A stretch of DNA of 64,000 bases, from contig JASSKH010000019.1 in NCBI GenBank assembly GCA_031763025.1, forward strand, positions 9,774,250 to 9,838,249, read 5' to 3'. The position numbers were made by a program, and so were the translations under genes. This DNA is from Macrocystis pyrifera (taxonomy: Eukaryota; Sar; Phaeophyceae; Laminariales; Laminariaceae). Each line of letters opens with the position of its first letter. Position 1 is the first letter of the stretch. The notes under the pieces were generated by a model, which saw only the letters and a list, made by a program, of their open reading frames with translations, had not been told where the DNA came from and made no database searches. Shown here one piece after another: positions 55,601 through 64,000 of this stretch.

Positions 55601-57216
55601 GATCAACGATGTACATGCTGCACGCTATCCGTCCTAAGCCCACCGACTATGTACACGAGATGTCCCCAAACGTCTCACGACCCATCCGAAGACCATGTAG
55701 ATGTACGGGTATTCAACTGTACATACTGTAGTACATTTAGCGGCGTGTACCACCTCCTCCGATTGCGGTTTCACTTCGTGCATATGAACAAATTTATGAG
55801 GTCCACCCTTACCAGCGACTTCGTTTTCGACGGCACGAACCGAAACAAAATATATAGCATATGGGCGGAACCTTGAAGGTGGTGTTCCCTCCTCTATCCC
55901 GGTTCTAGCACAAGTTCTTGCCTTGAGAAACGAAAACTAACTGACTGACTCCAAAGCGAACAAGTGAACCCAACTCTAATTACGTGCACGAAACCTTTAC
56001 AAAAGACGATTAGTGTTGCCGCATTCACTGGCTACGTCACAGTACAAAAAACGCATTGACTGTTTGGCTCCACACATACCTTACACTCTCTACTTCCCAG
56101 TTTATGTAGTCTTCATGAAAAATGAACAACATTTTGAAAGTTGCACGGTTGGCAGTCCCCTCACCCCCCCCCCTGCTTACGCCGATCGGTTCTATCTCGA
56201 CGTTTTCAATGCGAAAATACGAATATTCTTGTCCAAGCTCACTCCCTGCCCTTATGCACCTGCGCATACAACCGACGCTATATAGTAAACGCCGCCTGCC
56301 GTCTCCTCTAATGGCTACCAACAACGCTTAACAAAATCAGTACAAATGACCTACTGCTATACCGGGTACAGTAGTAGATGCACAAATCTTGCAGCACGCA
56401 GCTGGTGTACCTTCCCCTGTGCCGATATGACTATTACGCGAACCGTGATCACGGAAAATATGGATCTACCTCGAAACGGTCCCCAACATTTAAACTTGGC
56501 ACCTAAAGCAAGAAAATCCTTTGTGCGTTCACGTCAGAGCCACTGGTGGCACCTAAAACACGCGAAACCCCTGCGCTTTTAAGTCGGACCCACTATTGGG
56601 CTCTGCTAGTGCCATGACTTCAGTCTGTCCGGGCGCAACATGTATACCATATCCCCCCGCGAAATTAACTTTGGCACCGCACCCGAAGGACTCCCATTGG
56701 TTGGCAACATGTGTCAACGACACAAAGCGCAATGATACCCTCGAAATACGGCGATTCGTATCCCCCTAATAACGACGTGACCGTAGGACGCACTTCAAAC
56801 TCCCCGTAGTACTCCCGAACAAGCGCCATTGCTCCGCACTGATATGTTAACCCTTCGTTACCCACGCAAACACCAACGCCACGAGAAGCAGCAGACCGAG
56901 CCTTTGAATATCAACAAGTATAGGGGCTATCCAAATCTCGGGTGGAATTACAACAACCGGGTGGAATACTTGGTAGACCGCGTTGGTCGCGAGCAAGTAT
57001 CCGGCAAAGGAACAACAACCTGTGCATGGCGGGCATTGACATGCCACTCTTGAAGCAAGGCATACTCGTTACGCGACTGGAAACTCTTCGACCTGGTGCG
57101 CGCAAGGGCTGGGGTCAATTCGTTTGGAGCAGTTGCTCTGTCAACCGCCGAGAACCTACGTTGTTGGCCCCAACCACGTCCCGAAACGAAGATGCAAATA
57201 CTCATCCCCGCGGATC
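52601..57216. other. Gene-poor spacer
   Basis: No supported gene on either strand over 4.6 kb. Frames are short and unrelated to known families. There are A/T homopolymers near 53050 and 53385, and one TACTGTAG word near 55725. The sequence just before 57217 leads into the 3' end of the minus-strand membrane-protein gene. Confidence 0.5.
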
Positions 57217-59492
57217 CTAGGAAAGAGACTCTAGTTGCGGAGGATCAAATTTGCGTTCGCGCCTGTGCAGAAACAGGGGAACCGGCGACGACTCCTCCCC
57301 GGTTTCGGGCGTCGTACTGCCGGACGAAAATACCAATAGGCCGTGCCCAAGTTTGCGTTCCATCAAACCCCGCCCTGTTATTTCGGGATGGTGCACATCT
57401 TGAGGCATGGTAGATGCACCACCCCGACTGCCAGGTGCCAGGATGAGGGACCTTGGTGTACCGCCACCCTCAACGTCGTCACTACTACCCGCGCAAACCC
57501 CGTTGCGTTCGTTTTCCACGCTATCACCTGAGGAAACGTCATTATCGAACAAATCGGATGCACCTCTTCGTTCCGTACGTGCTAGGCCATTCCAAGGTAC
57601 ACATGGCAGTGGAGAGGGGCTACGTGCCGGAGTTGCAGCCAAAGAACAGGCGTTTGAAGGGACGGGGGACGCGATAAGTTCAACGCTTGTCGGGTAGCGG
57701 TAATCACCTCTCCGGCCCGGATAGGCTCTGCCCATGCCCGTTCGCACTCCCCCCCCAGCCACACAGTCCGCGGCCCCACCGGAACTGTAGTGCCACCGTA
57801 ACCCTGGTTATATTGGTTTACGGTGTGTGCCGCGGCTACAGGGGAAGGGTTATTTTCTTCGACTACCTTACCCCCCAATCTAAATACCCGTGCGCACCCA
57901 CGCTCCGCATCGCCTGTTTCGGTAATTGCCACGCTCATGGACCCTGTGTCTTCCTTGCGTACAAATATACGTATTGTGGAGGGTGCTGCGGTACTGGTTG
58001 CCCCCGTCGCAGACATGGAAACCGCGCGGATTATCTCGTCCCGGTTGTAGACATCCATGCCAATGCTTGAGCGTAAGCAGAGCGACCACGCAACACCGAT
58101 AGAGGTCAGCACCAGGAGTAAGGCTAAAAACACCACCGCTTTCCCGTCTACTTCCAGTCCGCACTGTATGGCCTCCAAATCCTCGATCGTCACGTTGTCG
58201 TTAGTGGGGTGCTCTCCGAACGGCTCGGCTCGCGTAACCTCGCGGTCACTTTGGGTTCCGTTTTCGCTGTACATGCGGACCAACTGGAAGGTGTACTTGC
58301 CAGACGGCTTGCCATGCACGATTCCGGTGACCACTGCCTCCGCAAGACGCACGGTAGTCGCCATGTGGAACACGTGTCCTAGCTTAATGAGATCGTCGCC
58401 TTGAGGGATGACGGTCCAAACGGAGTACAGAAAGCTGGGGTAAGTGCTGCTCTCCTCCACGACGAGGTAGACCTCTCCTTCCGTTTTGTTGAGAACGAGC
58501 GTGGGCGGGGGGTGGCTGTTTTGTTGTACGTTCCCAGCGCAGGCCCGTTCTCGCACTCGACGCCACTGCCCCAGTGAACGCTCCCTTTTGTGATGCTCAC
58601 ATGTTCGGGCTGTGTGTCGGCCGTGCACTGAAGGCTCGTTAGCGTGATCGCGCTGTCTCCACCGCGGCGATAGTGCAAATCGGTGTGCGCGGCCCTAATG
58701 TTCTCGGACCAGAATGCGACTTTGATGCTACCCTCCACGTAGCCCGCGCGACACGTTTTCTTGTTGATAATATTGTACTTTGACGTGGCGAAATTATCGC
58801 GGACGTTCGTCAAACTTTCCCACCGCCGTTCGAAGTCAAAGGCCTCCTCAGGTTTCACCTGCCAACACGCATGTAGAGCATCGCGAGGGAGAAACGTCGA
58901 CAGAAACGGACGGTGTTAAGGTTGTGTCGAGTCCACGCAGCATATCCTTACGACGTCCATATCCAACGCCTGCACGTGGTTCGTCGCCGGTGTTTCCTGC
59001 TCTCGTGAGGAATGATATAAGGCTGCATATTCGTGGAGACCTGGAGAGTCTTATGTGTATGTTTGGTCCCATGAGCATGAACAGCCGACCTACATTCCAA
59101 GTGATGGTGCTGTCGTTCGCCTTTTTGCTTAATATCGGGGGAGATCGATTGAGAATGTCCGCATCACCCTTGTGGTAGGCCAGGTCCATTGATAGTTCCA
59201 GACCCCAGGAAACCAGTGAAAACACAGCCAGGAGCACGGTTATGATCCGGGCCGTATCCCACTTTCCGCGCACTCCGAAAGTCTCGACCAGCATGGGGTA
59301 TTGGGTGACCTCCACTGATTGGCGCATCTCGATAGCCCGCCACGCGCGGTAGGCTCTCACCTTCTGGTACGCGGACTCAACGGCCGGGTGCAAGAAATAG
59401 GCGATGAAGATGAAGGATACACCTATGGCTACCGTACCGTCTACACGACCGGTATCGAAGTATATAACTTCACGGTTGAAAAAATTGGCCAT
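57217..59492 (-). CDS. Predicted three-span membrane protein, intron-containing, with two apparent frameshifts
   Basis: The one host-like gene of the window. It starts at an ATG at 59492 in a strong context (CACCATGG). Exon 1 (59492-59094, 133 codons) has membrane spans at about residues 20-38 and 80-99. A 235-bp intron (59093-58859, GTAGGT to GGCAG) joins in phase 0 to exon 2. A Cys-containing extracellular-type region with N-glycosylation sites (NKT, NGT, NVT) follows, then a third span AVVFLALLLVLTSIGVAWSL (58074-58142) and a hydrophilic tail with IRIFVRKEDTGSMSVAI. One shift is needed at the six-C run near 58507-58512. A second near 57750-57757 (eight C) would extend the tail to 57217; otherwise the frame stops at 57582. 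No named family recognised. Confidence 0.68.
58859..59093 (-). other. Spliceosomal intron (GT-AG)
   Basis: The donor TGGAAT|GTAGGT and acceptor GTTGGCAG|GTGAAACC are in matching phase 0. Between them the exon 1 frame loses protein-like character. Not confirmed by transcript data. Confidence 0.6.
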
Positions 59493-59828
59493 GGTGATGC
59501 CTCGGAACTGTGTGCGCTACACTTCCCCTTGCCGTCTGGAGTTCCGTCGGTTCTGTTTACCGCGCTGCTTCCACGTGCGTTAGTAGTGTCGGTGCAGACG
59601 ATGTTGTTCCGACAGAGGGAACGATGAAAAATTATAAACCTAGTTTGCTTTCCTTAGCCTTGGCCGACGCGGGGCGGCGCCGCCCGTCCGCCCGTGGGTC
59701 TCGCTCTGAAGGGTTGGCTTGAAAACCTCGATATTTCGGCCCGTTCGAGGGATCTGCAACGAATCGTTTTGAGGCGCAGTATTATTTCGAGCAGGCACGC
59801 GGGAGGGGATTCACGTCAAGAAATGTAT
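59493..59828. other. Upstream region of the membrane-protein gene
   Basis: Would hold the promoter and 5' untranslated region of the minus-strand gene. No TATA-like box or other site is clear enough to call. Confidence 0.4.
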
Positions 59829-59943
59829 TATTACGGGGAACCATAGTAGATACCTGGTAGGACGTATGGTACACACAAAAACCTATTTATTTACGTATTT
59901 TTACTATCAATGTTTGGTCCTATTTACTATGGTCGCCCGAAAA
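59829..59943. mobile_element. MITE-like element, copy 2
   Basis: Relative of 25741-25849: left end TTACGGGGAACCATAGTA with TA before it, right end TTTACTATGGTCGCCCG. The inner words GGTACACACAAAAACCTAT and TTTACTATGG are shared. The right end has diverged (CCGAAAAA), so the outer inverted repeat is less regular and the TA on the right is not preserved. Confidence 0.65.
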
Positions 59944-62775
59944 ATTCATGATACCCTGTTCGGCTGTCTGTGCTAAAGGTAGTCCCAAATGTTCAGTGTT
60001 TTGTATCGGTCGGAACGTGTGATATTTGCGTGAATTACGACGCGCTGTGACTACTTCATTTCAGGCGGAAGCAAGTTTTTAGCCAACCGCGCAAACTACG
60101 AAGCATCCACAGTACATTCTCTGCGCGGAGCCCTCTTCCGCTGTATTACGGGCTTCGAGAGCCGCGCGCAGTGTGTCACAAGCGAAAAACAAAGCGAAAG
60201 ACCCGGTATCCCGAGGCTTCCCTGGGGGCCGGGTTTATTCAGGTACGCACCTTGGGGTTAAGCGTTTTACCCGGGCGGGGGGGGGGGGGGGGGAGCTCCT
60301 CTGACACACTGGTTGAAGTGTGATTTTTCATATTGGAAACGGTTGTTGTCTGTTGAAGACTGCAGCTGTTGTTGACAAGAGAATAAGGCACGTAAAGCTC
60401 CGGGCAGCTGGAATCACAAGTCGACAAACGAAATGGACAGCTGCGTGGGTGCTGAAACCACAGGGCGATAGCACCAAAACCACTGGAACTGGACCAGGCG
60501 AAGGATTTGAAATAGGTTTAATCGTCACCACGGGTCAAACACTACAGAAACCAAGTTAATTCTGGCGTCCGATGAATAATTCCAGTGCACATAATTGTTG
60601 CGGGTATGTAGCGTCTACTGTGACCGCACTAGTACAACGACAACTCGATGCAGGGCGCTTGTTGCAGCAAGATTATGGGGTTCAATCCCTTTTGGCGTTT
60701 GTCTTAGGGCGAACATGGGGACGCTTCGCCTGATGCAACTTAAGGGGGATTGTCCAGGAGACGATGAGAGACGCGGGGCAGGAAGGGCGTCTCAGCCCGT
60801 TCGAAACTTGAGCGAAATAAGAATCGATATGACGGTTGCATCACAGTATCGGTCACATGAGGCTGTCCGGGCTTTAGGGGTAGTGCATGAGTCCAAATCG
60901 ACTTACAAAACGCTGTACGTGCACGACACGTGGGCAACATGAGGGTAGATAACGGTGCACCGCCGTAAGCGTTTCCTAGACGGCTTGACAAGATAACACC
61001 CATCGTCTGTTTGGTCACTAGACTACGCATGGATCCCAACCCGAACAACGTTGTTACTGCAACAGGCCCTAACTACTCGTAGTTGTCGTGAGGGTTGTCT
61101 CTGGCGTCGATTGGATTATTCATGTTCGTTTGTACGTGTGTACGGGAGTCGTCTCCCGCCAGCGCCAGTTATCCCAGTAGCCTATATGCACTACAATCCG
61201 AAAAATCCATGGGTCCGCCAACAAGGAGCGTCTCCTCTGTGATCAAGGCGCACACCTGATTACAGCAGCACGGAGGGGGGCCACTCCTAGGAAGTTCGGT
61301 CGTGTAAAATCAATTCTCGTTTTCTCACGATTAAACAAGAAATTTGACACGGCGCTCAGGATCGAGTGCCATTTAAATATAGCCAATCCCATGCTGGTGT
61401 TGTGTAACTACCCGAAATTACCCTGTGCTCAACGGTGGCATCAAAATACGATATTGAGCTTCGGCTGCAAATGGCGCTTTTGCTGCGGCTGTTGTTTCAA
61501 TAAGAGCAACCGACTTTTTGATGGTGTCTACCTATAGCATAGGGTACTATCTAGGATTTAATGTGACGCTCCCCGCTGGGCAGCATTGTCGAAACACTTT
61601 TCATTGGATCCCCCAAAAAAAGCACGCCTCGCCCAGTCTTTTCCTGTTCCTCTCCGACTTGGTAATTCATTTTGGGCCCATGCTGATTTGCATACGTGTT
61701 ATGAAAGTTTGGCTCGACTTTGTTACATTAAAATAGAAAATGCATCTGATTCAAGTTCCTCCATAAATAATATATACATAAAATGCGAAGTATGTCCAAA
61801 TATTCAAATATTTTGTGTTGATTCAATCTACTGGAGAGAATCGTTCCCGGGCTTCTAATGATATATTTCAACATCCCAATCCATTGTACACCTTCAGATA
61901 AATGTCAAAGTGTGGAGGCTTTCTAGCGCTAGGGTCGGAGGGATGGCTATAGGCTTAAGAAAGAAGAAAGGTGGATAGCCTGGGGACAGGAGTGCTTACA
62001 AACGCAGCCGGAGTATGTATCCAGCCCCCAAGTGTATCTAACGCCAGATCACTCCGATACAGCACAGACTGCAGTGCACTGAAGTTTTTTTTCTCAGTCG
62101 AGTTGGAATGTTCGCTTCGAACGGCGTAATTAAATATTGGCCACGTTTCTTGGCATACATATTGACATGCAGTAATGGTGTTCCGTCCTTCATCCTAGTA
62201 AATAGAGTTGATTGACATCTTCGACAAAATTGTTACAGCAGACTACAGTAGCAGTCGCGCTGTGTACGAGATGAAGGGACTCCTAACCCTAACCATTATG
62301 CTAAACAATTTAATTTTATTAATCGGGTATGATCGGACTAATGATGGGGCTATACTCTCTGGGTAGGAGGTAGGTGCATTCGTATTATTAGTGTTGGATG
62401 TGTAGAAAGTTGCCATACACATGCACATCGTAACGATGTGTTTTTCGTGCAGATACCGAATTATAGAATCCCCTTCAACATCCAATACTACTGCTGTAAG
62501 CGGTAGGGTTCTCTATGCTGTAGATAAACTTTGTTTTTGTTTTTGTTTTTTCTCTTTGTTTCGTTTTTGTTTCTCTAGGTCATGGAATGGGTATGTCGTG
62601 CCTGTCGTACGCAGTATGAGGACATGGCATTGCATTGCATACGTGGCAACGTAGTATCATCTCTGTGGCGTAGCTTTGTGACCACAGAACGTGTACCTCT
62701 CTAGGTTTGAAGAATCGGCACGGACACAGGTTGTGCTGGATGTCGACGGGTAGAAAGGACGGTTTAATGTGAAGA

Positions 62776-62777
<2 letters not shown>
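59944..62777. other. Spacer without a supported gene
   Basis: Only short frames, none with family motifs. It includes a poly-G run near 60279, a T/G-rich GTTTTTGTTTTTG stretch near 62535, and one CTACAGTA word near 62237. Confidence 0.5.

Positions 62778-62810
<33 letters not shown>
62778..62810 (+). repeat. (AAC)n microsatellite
   Basis: Eleven consecutive AAC-phase triplets. It produces a Val or Cys run on the minus strand only. Confidence 0.9.
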
Positions 62811-62869
62811 GATAAATACGTTTCTATGAATAACATAAAAACGGGATAACAAAACAGGTCCCTGCTTGG

Positions 62870-62930
62870 CTCTCCTGATCCCACCCGGGCCTGGTCCCAC
62901 CCGGATCTGATCCCATTCGGCACCCTGCTC
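62870..62930 (+). repeat. Short tandem repeat of a CCCACCCGG unit
   Basis: Three or four copies of a unit near 16 bp (TGATCCCACCCGGGCC, TGGTCCCACCCGGATC, TGATCCCATTCGGCAC). Confidence 0.6.
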
Positions 62931-63039
62931 TCACCTAAAAGGTGCAGAAATATAATTAGCCCTCCTTAGGAACCGCCGGGGGCCGTGAGTGCGAAGCGCG
63001 AACCGTGAACGGTCAAATATGGTCGGGTGTAAAAACCCA

Positions 63040-63115
63040 AGTGTCAACCCGGCAATTGAACCCAGCATCAAATCATAGACCGCGCGGAGCTGTACCACCC
63101 TCCGCCCCACCACCT
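63040..63115 (-). repeat. tRNA/SINE-like fragment (minus)
   Basis: On the minus strand, GGTGGTACAGCTCC resembles a weak tRNA D-arm/box A, and GGGTTCAATTGCC resembles box B about 40 bp further on. No complete cloverleaf with matched acceptor stem is seen. It could be a degenerate SINE or chance. Confidence 0.25.
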
Positions 63116-63574
63116 CCAACTTGTTTTTATTAAAATATTATTTACAGTCACAAACAGTTATTATTAATATTAATAGTAGTAGTATGTGTACGTACAAGCA
63201 TTTATAGAGCATAGGAAGATTCTTGGAAAAATATCTCATCTGCACAGTAGTGGTGAACCCAGCTCGCCTTTCAGTTTGTATCGTACACAATAATCTTCCA
63301 ACCATAGAAAAGAAATGGAGTGCCAGGTACAACAGTCATTATTAATAGTTTATCTCACTTCTTGGATTCACATTGACATCGACCAGAATATCATAAGACA
63401 CTCAGATATTAATTTGGACCGAGTGGGAAAACCACGTTTACAAACCCGCTCCGCCGAGCACAACACGCACTCACGAAATGTATCTCACTGCTATGTGCTG
63501 TAGTTTTCTGGCTTCTCCCATCTATTGTTTTCTTCGCGCTTCTTCTCTTTCAACTTGAGAATAATAGCAGTCTC

Positions 63575-63725
63575 GTTTGGGGACAAACTACTTGAGATTT
63601 GAGCGATCTGTCTCCAAAACGGGAATGCGGTTCTATTTTACAACCGCAGTCCCGTTTTGAGGAAAATTTACTTGAAATTAGACTGGCTTGCCCCCAAAAC
63701 GGGACTGCAGTCCTAAAAGGGTTAA
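63575..63725. repeat. Two tandem units forming nested hairpins
   Basis: Inverted pairs of CCAAAACGGGA-ATGCGGTT and AACCGCAGTCCCGTTTTG type occur three times in alternating orientation (near 63612, 63643 and 63692). ACTTGAGATT / ACTTGAAATT links two roughly 75-bp units. It may be a MITE remnant. No gene is supported. Confidence 0.6.
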
Positions 63726-63859
63726 GCCGACGATCAGATCAGGGGTCACAAAGCAAGCCCGTTCTTTACAATATACCGTTATTTCTACCTGCCGACATCC
63801 AGCACAACCAGCGTGTAAGTGCGTGTGTTCTTCACATTATTGGGTCATTATTTCTTCCC

Positions 63860-63945
63860 GTCGGCATCCAGCACGGCGTCCCCGGTGGCTTGGTAGGTGG
63901 TCCGCGTGCCTGTCAAGATCAATTTCGTGGGTTCAAGTCTGACCG
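63860..63945 (+). repeat. tRNA/SINE-like fragment (plus)
   Basis: TGGCTTGGTAGG (63886) resembles box A and GGTTCAAGTCT (63930) resembles box B of the pol III internal promoter, 44 bp apart as in tRNA genes. The acceptor stem does not close well, so a tRNA-derived SINE head is more likely than a working tRNA. A direct repeat (GCCGACATCCAGCAC / GTCGGCATCCAGCAC) lies just upstream. Confidence 0.35.
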
Positions 63946-64000
63946 AGTGCATGCTAATAGGGACTTTTTCTTGCATAAAAAATTGATAAGCGGAAAGCGC

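Overview
The window reads as nuclear DNA of a eukaryote with a repeat-rich, gene-poor genome. The reasons are two families of Ty3/gypsy LTR retrotransposon, a decayed DIRS-like (tyrosine-recombinase) retroelement, several complex satellites, long homopolymers, TA-flanked MITE-like elements, and one host-like gene with a phase-0 GT-AG intron. There are no bacterial operons, rRNA genes or CRISPR arrays. The lineage cannot be fixed from sequence alone; the style of the retroelements recalls algal or oomycete genomes, and a macroalga is my low-confidence guess. A run of exactly 100 N (21605-21704) marks a scaffold gap.

Layout. 1-1818: 3' end of a Ty3/gypsy element (integrase, chromodomain, LTR). 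1880-2430: a fragment of a dispersed repeat and a CCGTGG/CCATGG-type degenerate satellite. 2447-11525: no convincing gene; a 98-bp pure G tract lies at 8469. 11526-20180, minus strand: a large second Ty3-like element (gag, a NADAR domain, protease, reverse transcriptase, RNase H, integrase, chromodomain, Tudor-like tail) in several reading frames separated by apparent 1-nt shifts. 21870-24972: two cysteine-rich coding pieces that may be exons of one zinc-binding protein, flanking about 2.1 kb of CAG-rich satellite. 26420-28440: a GATCTG-type satellite. 28600-29600: more CAG/AAC repeats. 30273-34470: a young, internally deleted Ty3 copy with both LTRs and a 4-bp target duplication. 36130-37582: palindromic repeats and a foldback element. 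38150-44850, minus strand: a decayed DIRS-like element interrupted by a minisatellite and poly-C tracts. 45955-47700: a tandem duplication of about 857 bp. 51475-52600: a CCCGTGGGA-type satellite. 57217-59492, minus strand: a membrane-protein gene with an intron and two apparent frameshifts in C runs. 59831-64000: a MITE, simple repeats and tRNA/SINE-like pieces.

The most interesting item is the NADAR domain (ADP-ribose/N-glycosidase family) placed between the gag-like region and the protease inside a retrotransposon polyprotein, with its family motifs well preserved. Next come two Ty3 copies whose independent internal deletions share one 3' boundary, and the CAG satellite that may occupy an intron. 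Many frame breaks fall in G/C homopolymers, so part of the apparent decay could be assembly error.
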